Part shown: piece by piece, positions 7,343-20,963 of the stretch | Numbering within the stretch: position 1 is the first letter of the stretch | Layout of the letters: the number at the start of each line of letters is the position of its first letter | Source: VXYL01 sp965243175 | Lineage (GTDB): Bacteria; Pseudomonadota; Gammaproteobacteria; Pseudomonadales; Azotimanducaceae | Direction of reading: 5' to 3' | Assembly: GCA_965243175.1 (NCBI GenBank) | Contig: OZ251532.1 | Span: 2,914,001 to 2,978,000, forward strand | DNA length: 64,000 nucleotides | The notes under the pieces: generated by a model | The model's input: the letters and a program-made list of their open reading frames with translations, nothing else | Databases searched by the model: none | Told to the model about the DNA's origin: nothing | Made by a program: the position numbers and the translations under genes

Positions 7343-10300
7343 CTACCAAGTGTCCACGTTGCGGCGCTTCTTCTCCTTGCGCGGCAGCGGCGGGGGTACG
7401 GCGTCGAAGGCGGCGGTGATCCAGCGGCGCGAGTCGGCGGGGTCGATCACGTCGTCCACGGCGAAGGACATGCCGGCGTTCAGCGCCTTGCCGCGTTCGT
7501 AGGCGGCGGCGACCAGCGCGTCGTAGCGGGCGATGCGCTCCTGGGGATCCTCGATGGCCGCCAGCTCGTTGCGGAAGCCGAGCTTCACCTGGCCTTCCAG
7601 GCCCATGCCGCCGAACTCGCCGGTCGGCCATGCAACCGCGGCGAACGGTTCCTTGAAGCTGCCGCCGGCCATCGCCTGGGCGCCGAGGCCGTACGCCTTG
7701 CGGAGCACGATGGTGACGTGCGGCACGGTGAGATTGGCGCCGGTGACGAACAAGCGGCTGCAATGGCGCACCAGCGCGGTCTTCTCGACCTCCGGCCCCA
7801 CCATCATGCCCGGCGTGTCGCACAGGATGAGCACCGGGATGTCGAAGGCGTCGCAGAGTTGCAGGAAGCGGGCCGCTTTGTCCGAGCCGTCGCTGTCGAT
7901 GGCGCCGGAGAGGTGTTCCGGGTTGTTGGCGACCACGCCGATTGGTCGCCCCTCTATGCGGATGAACGCGGTCACCATGCCGAGGCCGAACTTCGGGCGC
8001 AGTTCCAGCACCGAGTCGGTGTCCGCCAGAGTGTGGACGACATCGCGTACGCGGTAGATGCGCAGCCGGTTCTCCGGCACGATGTTGCGCAGGTGGCGCT
8101 GGTCCGCGCACTCCCAATCCCGCGTTCGCCCTTGGAAATAGGAGAGATAGCGCTTGGCGACCGCGACCGCTTCGGCTTCGTCCTCCACCGCCACGTCCAC
8201 CACGCCGCTCGCCGTCTGCACGTCCAGCGGGCCGATCTCCTCCGGGCGGAAGACGCCTAGGCCGCCGCCTTCGATCAGCGCCGGGCCGCCCATGCCGATG
8301 TTCGCGTCGCGCGTGGCGATGATGACGTCGCAGCAGCCGAGCAGCGAGGCGTTGCCGGCGAAGCAGTAGCGGGAGGTGATGCCCACCATCGGCACATGGC
8401 CGGACAAGCGCCCCATGGAGGCGAAGGTCGGCGTGTCGAGCGGGCGGCTGGGCGCATCGAACCGTCGCACCGGGTTGGCGGCTGGCGCCGGCTGCGTCGT
8501 CGGCGGACCTTGGCGTCTTCCCCCGGTGCCAGCGCGTCCACCGCCCCCTTCGGCGAAGAGCACCATCGGAATGCGCCACTTCTCCGCCAGTTCCAGCATT
8601 CGGTCGGTCTTCGGGTGGTTGATGGCGCCCTGGGTGCCGGCGAGCACCGTGTAGTCGTAGGCCATCACCACGCAGCGGGCATTCTCCTGGCCGAACAGCT
8701 CGCCGTTGACGGCGCCGATGCCCGTCACCATGCCGTCGGTGGGGAACTTGCGGATCGTCTCTTCAAGCGAGAGCCCGGTGCCCGGCGTGAGCACCAGCTG
8801 CCCGTGTTCGACGAAGCTCTCGGCATCGCAGAGATCGTCGATGTTCTCCCGAGCCGTGCGCTGGTTCGTGTTGCGCCGCTTGGCCACCGCGTCCGGGCGG
8901 GCGTCGTCCAAGGTCACGGCGTGGCGGTCGTGGATTTCGGCGAGGTCCGGGCGCACGTGATCGAGGTCCACCGCTTGAGCGTGGTCGTCGCTTGCCGCCA
9001 CTTCCTTCTCGTCGATGTAGGCCAGCGCGTGGCCGTCCCAGACGGTATCGCCCACAGCCACCGTGAGCTGCGCGAGCGTGCCGCTGGCCGGAGCGCGGAT
9101 CTCGTGCTCCATCTTCATCGCTTCCATCACCAGCACGAGGGCGCCTTCTGCGATGTCCTGCCCGGCCACCGCTTCGATGCCGACGATCGTGCCTTGCATG
9201 GGCGCCGCGACCACGGCCCGGCCTTCCACGGGCGCCGCCTGCTGCGGTTCGACGGCCATGCGCTCCGCCGCGGACTTGCCATGCGCCAGCACCGCCAACG
9301 GATCGTCGCTGTCCAGCTTGGCGCCGGCCTGGCCGGGCGCGGCTACGGGGGCCTGGCTGAAATAGCGCGGCGCCTCCGTCTGCGCTTCGGCGCTGTCCAC
9401 CAGCGCCGCCATGTTGTCGTCCACGAACCGCGTATGCACCACCGGCGACGCCAAGGCACGGCGCATGATGGCCTGCAGGAACGGAATGTTCGTACGCACG
9501 CCTTCGATGCGGAAATCCGCCAGCGCCCGTTCGGCCTTGCGCACCGCCGCGGCGAAGGAGGCGCCGCTGTGGACGATCACCTTCGCCAGCAGGGAATCGA
9601 AGTGCGGACTCGTGGCGTAGCCCGCGTAGCCGAAGGTGTCCGTGCGGATGCCCGGCCCGGTCGGCGGGTCGAAGGCGGTCAGCTCGCCCCCGGCCGGCAC
9701 CGTCTCGCCTTCGGCGGTCATGGTCTCCATGTTCACCCGCGCCTGCACGGCGTGGCCCCGAACCGGCGGCGGCTCGCGCACGCCGCAAGCGGCCAGCGTC
9801 TCCCCTTGGGCGATGCGCAACTGCAACTGCACGAGGTCCACGCCCGTGACCTCTTCGGTGACGGTGTGCTCCACTTGCAGCCGCGCGTTGGCCTCGATGA
9901 AGTGGAATCGCTGCCCGTCCGGCGGATTGCCGGTGACGAGGAACTCGAAGGTGCCGAGACTGCGGTAGTTCGCGGCGCGGGCGAGTTCGAGCGCCGCCGT
10001 GGTCAAGCCGTCGCGCACCGCGTTCGAGAGAGCGGGTGCCGGCGCGACTTCGATGAGCTTCTGGTGGCGGCGCTGAATGGCGCAGTCGCGATCCCCGAAA
10101 TGGCAGAACCCGCCTTGCCCGTCCGCCGCGACCTGCACTTCCACGTGCCGCGCATCGACCAGGAACTGCTCGACGTAGACATCGCCCTTGCCGAATGCCG
10201 CTTGCGCTTCGGATTGCGCCCGCGCGAACGCTTCCTCGATGGCTTCGGCGTCGCGGACGATGCGCATGCCGCGCCCACCGCCGCCGTTCGCCGCCTTGAA

Positions 10301-10762
10301 GAGCATCGCCGCACCCTCGGGGAGGTCGGCGAAGAAGCGCTTGGCGACATCGACGTCGACGCCTTCGCCAATGCCGCCGACCACCGGCACGCCATGTTCG
10401 CTGGCGAGCCGCCGCGCCTTGGTCTTGTCGCCGAAGAGTTCCAACGCCGCCGCGCTCGGCCCGACGAAGGCGATGCCCGCCGCTTCGCACGCCCGCGCCA
10501 AGGCCGGGTTCTCGCTCAGAAATCCGTAGCCGGGATGCAGCGCATCGCAGCCAGCGCTCTGCGCCGCCTCGACGACCGCTTCGACGTCCAGATAGGCGCG
10601 AGCGCCCACGCCCGGAATCAGCACCGCGTCGTCGGCGCGGCGCACGTGCAGCGAACGTTCGTCGTCCTTGGAATGGATTGCGACCGTGGGAATGTCGAGT
10701 TCGGCTGCCGCGCGGGCGATGCGAATGGCGATTTCGCCGCGATTGGCGATGAGCAGTTTCAT
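7343..10762 (-). CDS. Single-chain acyl-CoA carboxylase (biotin carboxylase + BCCP + carboxyltransferase)
   Basis: 1139 residues from ATG 10762; an in-frame ATG at 10798 would add twelve. The order is biotin carboxylase (MKLLIANRGEIAIRIARAAA at 1-20, glycine-rich ATP loop NGGGGRGMR near 163-171, FIEANARLQVEHTVTE near 285-300), then BCCP with EAMKM and biotinyl-Lys near 549, then a fused carboxyltransferase from about 650 with PMVGITSRYCFAGNA and LCDTPGMMVG near the end. This is the layout of single-chain long-chain acyl-CoA carboxylases, which make malonyl- or methylmalonyl-CoA-type products. A Pro/Gly/Arg-rich insert of about 35 residues (RAGTGGRRQGPPTTQ) interrupts the carboxyltransferase after EGGGG. 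Substrate length cannot be decided. Confidence 0.92.
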   Translation of the reverse strand: MKLLIANRGEIAIRIARAAAELDIPTVAIHSKDDERSLHVRRADDAVLIPGVGARAYLDVEAVVEAAQSAGCDALHPGYGFLSENPALARACEAAGIAFVGPSAAALELFGDKTKARRLASEHGVPVVGGIGEGVDVDVAKRFFADLPEGAAMLFKAANGGGGRGMRIVRDAEAIEEAFARAQSEAQAAFGKGDVYVEQFLVDARHVEVQVAADGQGGFCHFGDRDCAIQRRHQKLIEVAPAPALSNAVRDGLTTAALELARAANYRSLGTFEFLVTGNPPDGQRFHFIEANARLQVEHTVTEEVTGVDLVQLQLRIAQGETLAACGVREPPPVRGHAVQARVNMETMTAEGETVPAGGELTAFDPPTGPGIRTDTFGYAGYATSPHFDSLLAKVIVHSGASFAAAVRKAERALADFRIEGVRTNIPFLQAIMRRALASPVVHTRFVDDNMAALVDSAEAQTEAPRYFSQAPVAAPGQAGAKLDSDDPLAVLAHGKSAAERMAVEPQQAAPVEGRAVVAAPMQGTIVGIEAVAGQDIAEGALVLVMEAMKMEHEIRAPASGTLAQLTVAVGDTVWDGHALAYIDEKEVAASDDHAQAVDLDHVRPDLAEIHDRHAVTLDDARPDAVAKRRNTNQRTARENIDDLCDAESFVEHGQLVLTPGTGLSLEETIRKFPTDGMVTGIGAVNGELFGQENARCVVMAYDYTVLAGTQGAINHPKTDRMLELAEKWRIPMVLFAEGGGGRAGTGGRRQGPPTTQPAPAANPVRRFDAPSRPLDTPTFASMGRLSGHVPMVGITSRYCFAGNASLLGCCDVIIATRDANIGMGGPALIEGGGLGVFRPEEIGPLDVQTASGVVDVAVEDEAEAVAVAKRYLSYFQGRTRDWECADQRHLRNIVPENRLRIYRVRDVVHTLADTDSVLELRPKFGLGMVTAFIRIEGRPIGVVANNPEHLSGAIDSDGSDKAARFLQLCDAFDIPVLILCDTPGMMVGPEVEKTALVRHCSRLFVTGANLTVPHVTIVLRKAYGLGAQAMAGGSFKEPFAAVAWPTGEFGGMGLEGQVKLGFRNELAAIEDPQERIARYDALVAAAYERGKALNAGMSFAVDDVIDPADSRRWITAAFDAVPPPLPRKEKKRRNVDTW

Positions 10763-10840
10763 GGTTTGCTTGGATTCCTTGTTGATGCCGACGTGCATTG
10801 AGTTCGCGGAGCGAACTCGAACGCACCCGTCAGGGTGCGC

Positions 10841-11611
10841 TTAGTCCAAGTCGGCGTACACAGGCACGTGGTCGGAGGCGGTGAGGCCGTTCTGCTTGCG
10901 GCGGTATTCGCGGTCGATCACCACTTGCCGCACCCGTTCGACCACCGACGCGCTGCCGAGCAGCATGTCGATGCGCAGTCCCATGCCGCGGTGGAAGGCG
11001 CCGCCACGGTAGTCCCACCAGGAGAAGCGCTGCGCGTCCGGGCGCAGATGGCGGAAGAGGTCCGTCAGCCCTAGGTCGAGCAGGGCGCGGTAGCGGCGGC
11101 GTTCGTCTTCGGTGCAGAAGATGGTGCCGTCGGCGGCTTCGCCGCGCCAGCAGTCGAGCGGCTTGGGGACGATGTTGAAATCGCCGCCGAGCACGAACGG
11201 TACCGTGGGATCGACCGTCGCCACGTAGTCGCGCAGGCTGTCGTACCAGGCGAGCTTGCGCGGAAAGTCCTCGTGCTCCAGGGTCTTGCCGTTCGGGCAG
11301 TAGACGGTCGCGTAGCTCAGATCCCCGACCCGGGCCCGAATCAAGCGCGCTCCGTCGTCGCTGCGTCCCGGTAGCCCGCGCTCCTCGACATCGAGCGGCA
11401 GCTTCGAGGCGATGGCGACGCCGTTCCAGCCTTTCTGTCCGTGCGTCGCCACTTGGTAGCCGCAGTCCGCGAACGCGGCGTGGGGGAACTCGTCGTCGGT
11501 GACCTTGAGTTCCTGCATCCCCAGCACGTCCGGCGCCCGGCTCGCCAGCCAGTGCTGGATGAAGTCGAGCCGGGCCCGCAGACCGTTGACGTTCCAAGTG
11601 GCGATGCGCAC
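10841..11611 (-). CDS. xth: Exodeoxyribonuclease III
   Basis: 256 residues from GTG 11611, which has GGGAGG nine bases upstream. MRIATWNVNGLRAR at 1-14, LGMQELKVTDDEFP with metal-binding Glu34, GDFNIVPKPLD near 152-162, WWDYRGGAFHRGMGLRID near 211-228 and the terminal ASDHVPV are the exonuclease III/AP endonuclease landmarks. The enzyme cleaves abasic sites and degrades from 3' ends in base-excision repair. It follows the small membrane gene by 15 bases, so the two may share a transcript. Seventy-eight bases separate it from the carboxylase; nothing stands out there. Confidence 0.94.
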   Translation of the reverse strand: MRIATWNVNGLRARLDFIQHWLASRAPDVLGMQELKVTDDEFPHAAFADCGYQVATHGQKGWNGVAIASKLPLDVEERGLPGRSDDGARLIRARVGDLSYATVYCPNGKTLEHEDFPRKLAWYDSLRDYVATVDPTVPFVLGGDFNIVPKPLDCWRGEAADGTIFCTEDERRRYRALLDLGLTDLFRHLRPDAQRFSWWDYRGGAFHRGMGLRIDMLLGSASVVERVRQVVIDREYRRKQNGLTASDHVPVYADLD

Positions 11612-11626
11612 GGGCGGCGCCTCCCG

Positions 11627-12103
11627 CTACCCGGCGTCTTTCTTGTGGAAGATCGCCGCGCCGACAAGGCCGCCGATGGCCCCGAAGATGGCGAAGATGA
11701 TCGCCCCGCCGACGAGACCGAGCACCACCGAGCCGACCGACAAGCCGCTCATGCCGAGCAGGTCCATCACGACGGGCGGCAGTTCCAAGCCAGCCTCGGC
11801 CATCGCCTGTTGCGCCGCCGCGAGGTCGTCCGCGCCCACGCCGAGAGCGCGCAGGATCGTGCCGACCACGGTACTCGCGACGGCCCCGAACAAGCCCGTC
11901 AGAACGCCGACCACGGCGCCGTCGCGATAGGGCGTCTCCTCGGGACGCGGGATGTCCTTCAGCCACAGATAGACCGCCAAGACGCCGCCGCCGATGTACA
12001 ACGCGCAGCACACCATGTTGACGGCGGACACGTACGGCAAGGTGGCCAGCACGCCAAAGACGATGCCGGCGATCAGCGCCGGCTTGATTTTCGGATTGTC
12101 CAT
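11627..12103 (-). CDS. Small integral membrane protein, unknown function
   Basis: 158 residues from ATG 12103 with a strong GGGAGGAAC ribosome site. Residues 8-47 (GIVFGVLATLPYVSAVNMVC then LYIGGGVLAVYLWL) give two hydrophobic helices. Residues 62-85 give a third, and 120-152, very Gly/Ile/Val-rich, a fourth; the tail FHKKDAG is basic. Proteins of this pattern occur widely in bacteria without an assigned role. It lies just upstream of xth on the same strand and 82 bases below the DUF2085 gene. No enzyme motif is present. Confidence 0.7.
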   Translation of the reverse strand: MDNPKIKPALIAGIVFGVLATLPYVSAVNMVCCALYIGGGVLAVYLWLKDIPRPEETPYRDGAVVGVLTGLFGAVASTVVGTILRALGVGADDLAAAQQAMAEAGLELPPVVMDLLGMSGLSVGSVVLGLVGGAIIFAIFGAIGGLVGAAIFHKKDAG

Positions 12104-12185
12104 TGTTCCTCCCTCTTTCCCCTTTCCCTGTTGTCGTTGTTGCCAGCCGCGTTGCACGGCTGGGCGAAGCTCGCAGCTGGCTAGG

Positions 12186-12680
12186 CTACCCGCTGGCCGT
12201 GTTCCTCCCCATCGTCCTGTTCGAGTTCGCCAGCGCGAGCAGCGCCAGCAAGGCGACTGGGAACGCCGCCAGCAGCCCGGTCGCGAACCGCGACGCCGCG
12301 GTGTTCGCAACCGCCCAGTCGATTCCAAGCGGAATCATGAACGCCAGCACCCAGCGCGGACTCGCCGCCAGCCTAGCTGCTAGACGCGGCAGCCGCGGCC
12401 ACGACGCAACCCCGAGCACGAAGCCCAGATACAGGCCGGCGCAGCGCTGGCACACCGCGAGCGGCTCGCCGAACATGCTGAAGCTTCGCTCCGGCAGCTG
12501 ATGGCAGATCGGACTCGCCAGCCAGCGCAGCACCTCGCCGAAGGGCGAGCCCGCCGCGGCCAGCGCCGCCGGCGCCACGAGCAGCGCCAAAGCCGCCACG
12601 CACACGGACCACAGCAGCATCTGCCCGCCCGTTGCGCGCGCCTCCGCCGCAAGCCCAACCTGTGCCGATATGCGCGTCAC
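12186..12680 (-). CDS. DUF2085 membrane protein
   Basis: 164 residues from GTG 12680. The DUF2085 signature is clear: CHQLPERSFSMFG near 59-71 followed by CQRCAGLYLGF near 77-87, a His/Cys cluster next to membrane helices that could bind metal. Four hydrophobic segments are predicted. The biochemical role of the family is not known. There is no ribosome site; instead TACACT lies seven bases before the GTG, so a leaderless message is likely. The gene above it is 62 bases away. Confidence 0.8.
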   Translation of the reverse strand: MTRISAQVGLAAEARATGGQMLLWSVCVAALALLVAPAALAAAGSPFGEVLRWLASPICHQLPERSFSMFGEPLAVCQRCAGLYLGFVLGVASWPRLPRLAARLAASPRWVLAFMIPLGIDWAVANTAASRFATGLLAAFPVALLALLALANSNRTMGRNTASG

Positions 12681-12687
12681 CGGGCGA

Positions 12688-12693
12688 AGTGTA
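12688..12693 (-). promoter_or_regulatory. Candidate -10 box (TACACT) of the DUF2085 gene
   Basis: On the minus strand TACACT is followed after seven bases by the GTG at 12680. This is the same spacing as at 55086 and close to 3110 and 24128. No ribosome site is present, which supports leaderless translation. Confidence 0.35.
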
Positions 12694-12742
12694 TGGGCAT
12701 TTGCGGTTGCGGCGAAAGCGGCATGGCGAAAGCGCGGAACCT

Positions 12743-13621
12743 CTACGCGGGGGAGGGCGGGAGAAGATGGTGGTCGAAGAATCGACGCAGTTCACCGCCG
12801 AGCCGCGTCGTCTCCGGCGAGGCCTGGTAGGCGAAGGCGTGCGGCAGCCCCGGCAGGAAGAGGTAGTGCATGGCGCCGCCAGCGTTCTGGTACTCGCGCA
12901 CGAGGTCCAGCGTCATCTGGCGCGGCACGTTGGCGTCTTCGCCCGGCTGCACCAGCAGCAGCGGCGGCAGGTGTTCGGCTTCGCCGCGCGCAAGCGTCTC
13001 CTGCACGCTCGCTTCGCCCATGTGGGTTTCGTCGCGGTAGTAGCGCAAGTGCGCGGCGACCAGCTCTTCGCGCCCGCTCTGCTTGGCGTAGCGAAAGCGA
13101 ACCAGCGGATCCGACACCGGCCACAGCGCGGCGACGCAGGAGACCGCCGCCGAGACCTCCGGTTCGCCAAGTTCGCCAGCGGCGAAGAAGTGCGTGCCGC
13201 GATGCTTGCGAACGTCGGGCTGGATGGCGCTCAGCAGCGCCAGGTGGCCGCCGGAGGAACTGCCGACCAGCCCGATCGCATCGGCGTCGATGGCCAGCGC
13301 TTCGGCGTTCGCGCGCACATGGCGGATGCCGGCCACGATGTCCTGCACCGCGCACGGATGCTTGCCGTTGCGCCCGTCGCGGAAGTCCAGCGAGAACACC
13401 GCGTAGCCAGCCGCGGCCAGCCGGTCGCAGAGCACGGCGGGCGTGTGCCGATCGTTGGCCGTCCACGCGCCACCATGCACCATGACGATCGCCCGGCCGT
13501 TGCGCATGGCCGAGTCCCCGGCCAGATGCCGCTCGGCGAGCAGATCCCGACCATCGCCGCGGCCATAGACTAGCGCCCGCCGCGAAACGCCGGCGAGGGC
13601 GGCGGAAGGCTCAGGCGGCAA
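12743..13621 (-). CDS. Alpha/beta-hydrolase (esterase/lipase-like)
   Basis: 292 residues if it starts at TTG 13621, overlapping the end of the MaoC gene by eleven bases; ATG 13507 is the only later conventional start but would remove the first strand (ALVYGRGDGRD). The oxyanion loop is VHGGAW, the nucleophile elbow GSSSGGHLAL, the acid GEDAN, and the catalytic His lies in LPGLPHAFAY. That is the HSL/BD-FAE-type esterase pattern. A conserved PVSDPLVRFRYAK cap segment follows the elbow. The coupling to a MaoC-like gene suggests acyl or ester metabolism, but the substrate is unknown. Confidence 0.82.
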   Translation of the reverse strand: MPPEPSAALAGVSRRALVYGRGDGRDLLAERHLAGDSAMRNGRAIVMVHGGAWTANDRHTPAVLCDRLAAAGYAVFSLDFRDGRNGKHPCAVQDIVAGIRHVRANAEALAIDADAIGLVGSSSGGHLALLSAIQPDVRKHRGTHFFAAGELGEPEVSAAVSCVAALWPVSDPLVRFRYAKQSGREELVAAHLRYYRDETHMGEASVQETLARGEAEHLPPLLLVQPGEDANVPRQMTLDLVREYQNAGGAMHYLFLPGLPHAFAYQASPETTRLGGELRRFFDHHLLPPSPA

Positions 13622-14450
13622 CGCTTGCTTCGCCCACCAGCACGACCGTGTCGTCGGCCTTGGCGATCCACACGAAGGCGCCGTCGCGCTGCTCGCCGTT
13701 CTCGGCCGCCACGCCTTTGGCCACGCCATGCACGCTCAGCGTGTCGTTCGGCCAGGTGGGATTGGTGAACTTCACGTTCAACCGGCCGCTTCGCCACCAG
13801 GCTTCGCCGAAGCGTTCCTCCAGAACGTGCGCGGCGTAGGCGAGGGTCATGCGCCCGCCCACGACCACGTCGCGGAAGCCGAGCTCCGCCGACGCCGCTT
13901 TGTCCGTGTGGTAGTTGGCGTCGCCGTGGAAGTACTCGCCGCACATTTCCAAGGTGATGGTGCGCGTCAGGCCGCCGAAGCGTTCGCCGTCGGGAACGTC
14001 GAACTTCCGCGCCCCCGGCTTCCGGTTCGGATCCCGAAACGCCACCGTGCCTCCCGCGGGCTTCTCGCGCAGGAAGCTCTGGTGGTGATGGGTGCGCACC
14101 ACCACGTCGCCGCTCGCGTCCTTCACGTCCACTTCGTAGTACACCACGGAGCGGTCGCGATGCGCGTAGATGTCGCGGATGCGCCCGCTCGCAGTGTACG
14201 TGGCGCCGGCCTCCATGCTGCCGAAGCACTCCCACCCCTGGCGCATCCACAGATGGCCGACGTGGTTGGCGAAGGCGATCTCGTTGAAGTAGCCGTTCTC
14301 CGCGTCGCTCGCCACCGTCGTCGGCACCAGCCCGTCCGCCCGCGGCGTGAGCTTCAAGCCGTTGTGGTAGTCCGCCAGCAGCCCGTCTGTGACGGTATAG
14401 GAACGCTCGCTCAGCGCCTTGCCCACCACCGGCCCGTTCGTCTCGCTCAT
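13611..14450 (-). CDS. MaoC-like double hot-dog dehydratase
   Basis: 279 residues from ATG 14450 with an excellent AGGAGGAGG ribosome site. The N-terminal half carries WECFGSMEAGATYTASGRIR (near 73-92) and YYEVDVKDASGDVVVRTHHH (near 108-127). The C-terminal half has DANYHTDKAASAELGFRD and GGRMTLAYAAHVLEE. Both halves look like hot-dog folds, as in MaoC-type enoyl-CoA hydratases and FAS1-like dehydratases. It probably acts on an acyl-CoA. It is first in a pair with the alpha/beta hydrolase. Catalytic Asp/His assignment is not certain from inspection. Confidence 0.72.
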   Translation of the reverse strand: MSETNGPVVGKALSERSYTVTDGLLADYHNGLKLTPRADGLVPTTVASDAENGYFNEIAFANHVGHLWMRQGWECFGSMEAGATYTASGRIRDIYAHRDRSVVYYEVDVKDASGDVVVRTHHHQSFLREKPAGGTVAFRDPNRKPGARKFDVPDGERFGGLTRTITLEMCGEYFHGDANYHTDKAASAELGFRDVVVGGRMTLAYAAHVLEERFGEAWWRSGRLNVKFTNPTWPNDTLSVHGVAKGVAAENGEQRDGAFVWIAKADDTVVLVGEASVAA

Positions 14451-14514
14451 TCGCCCCTCCTCCTCGAAGCGTCGTTAGGCCGCCGAGCGTAGCAGACCGC
14501 GCCTCGCGTCACTT

Positions 14515-14528
14515 CGTCAGCGCTGACG
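14515..14528. repeat. 14-bp perfect palindrome CGTCAGCGCTGACG upstream of gltB
   Basis: The palindrome lies in the 255-base divergent spacer between the MaoC gene and gltB, 178 bases above the gltB start. It could be an operator or a chance GC-rich palindrome. The rest of the spacer shows no clear promoter. Confidence 0.4.
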
Positions 14529-14705
14529 GCTACTGCGCCCTGGGCGGCGCGAACAGGCCGACGGCCGAACGGAAGGCTATCGACGTGCTTGGGGCGACGG
14601 GTTCGCTAGGCGCTTGATAGTCGGCGCGGTTTCTGCGAACTTTCGTGCTGCTTGCAGGCGCGGGGCCTTGGGGACTCGGCGCGGATGGCGGCAAGCGGGA
14701 GATTC

Positions 14706-19305
<4,600 letters not shown>

Positions 19306-19313
<8 letters not shown>

Positions 19314-20784
19314 GCCAACGGGCTTCAAGGAGTTCGAGCGCGAAGCGGCACCGTATCGCAACGCCGTCGAGCGGATCTCGGACTTCCACGAGATCTACAC
19401 CGAGCACGATGTGGGCAGGCTTACCGCGCAGGCCTCCCGCTGCATGGACTGCGGCGTTCCCTTCTGCCAATCGCCGGACATGATCCACGGCAGAAGCGGC
19501 TGCCCGATCCACAATCTGATTCCGGAGTGGAACGATCTCGTCTACCGCGGCCATTGGCGCGACGCGCTGGATCGGCTGCACGAAACCAACAACTTCCCGG
19601 AGTTCACCGGTCGCGTCTGCCCGGCGCCTTGCGAAGGCTCCTGCGTGCTTGGCATCACCGACCCGGCGGTGACCATCAAGAACATCGAGATGGCCATCAT
19701 CGACCGCGGTTTCGATGAAGGCTGGGTGGTGCCGCAGCCGCCAGCTTCGCGCAGCGGCAAGAAGGTCGCCGTGGTGGGCTCCGGCCCTGCGGGTTTGGCG
19801 GCCGCGGCACAGCTCAACCGGGCAGGGCACACCGTCACGGTCTACGAACGCGCGGACCGCATCGGCGGCTTGCTGATGTACGGCATCCCCAACATGAAGC
19901 TGGACAAGACGATCGTGCAGCGGCGCATCGATCTGATGCGGGACGAGGGCGTCGAGTTCCGCGTCAACGCCGATGTCGGCAACGGCGAAGGCGATTCGCT
20001 TGCCGTGACCGACTTGCTGGCGGAAGTGGACGGGCTGCTGCTTGCCACCGGCGCCACGGTGCCGAACAACCTGCCGATTCCGGGCCGCGACCTCGACGGC
20101 GTGCATTTCGCGATGGAATTCCTGACCGTCAACACCAAGAGCCTGCTCGACAGCAACCATCAGGACGGCGCCTACATCAGCGCCAAGGGCAAGAACGTGG
20201 TGGTGATCGGCGGCGGCGATACCGGCACCGACTGCATCGGCACCTCCATGCGCCACGGCTGCAAGACCCTCACCAACTTCGAGATCGTCCCTGAACCTGC
20301 CGCCGGCCGTGCCGACGACAACCCGTGGCCGACCTGGCCGTTCATCTTCCGCGTCGACTACGGCCACGAGGAAGCCGCCGCCAAGTTCAACCGCGATCCC
20401 AGGGTTTACCGAACGTCCGCCATCGAGTTCCAAGGCGATGGCGCAGGCCGGATCACCGCGCTGGTCGCAGCGGACTTCGAGGTGGTGGACGGGCGCTTCT
20501 CCAAAGTGGAGGGATCGGAGAAGACGTGGGACGCCGACCTCGTGCTCTTGGCAATGGGCTTCCGCGGCCCGGAACAGTACGTCAGCGAACCGCTGGGCCT
20601 GGAACTGGACCCGCGCTCGAACTACAAAGCGGGGAAGGGCGCCTACCGAACCAGCCACCCCAAGGTGTTCGCTGCTGGCGACTGCCGCAGCGGCCAGTCG
20701 CTGGTGGTGCGCGCCATCAACGAAGGCCGCGAAGCCGCCCGCGAAATCGACCGCGCGCTGATGGGCGCGACCGCGCTGCCGTAA
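19306..20784 (+). CDS. gltD: Glutamate synthase (NADPH) small subunit
   Basis: 492 residues from GTG 19306, inside the last codons of gltB. The N-terminal region has the 4Fe-4S cysteines in CMDCGVPFCQS, GCPIHNLIP and CPAPCEGSC. Next come an FAD-binding Rossmann motif (GSGPAGLAAAAQL near 158-170) and an NADPH motif (GGGDTGTDCIG near 304-314), ending with AAGDCRSGQSLVVRAI. It feeds electrons from NADPH through FAD and the clusters to the FMN of GltB. Length is normal for the family. The 179 bases after it before the Rpn gene hold nothing recognisable. Confidence 0.96.
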
Positions 20785-20963
20785 GCCCCTTCACGCCTGC
20801 GACGGGGCGTGATTCGCCGATGCGGTCTGCACCCGCACCATGAGACAGTCGGTTGGTTCCGAGTCGCATGGCTAATTTCGCAAACATATTTCAGCAAATT
20901 TCCTACAGAGCGCCGGGGCAATGTCGCTAGAACTGCGGCTTGGGCGGCCACCAAACTGCGCCC

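Noticed and set aside
8396..10801. An 801-residue rightward open frame opposite the fused carboxylase
   Set aside because: It is the antisense of a well-supported gene and shows no motif; such frames are common in GC-rich DNA.
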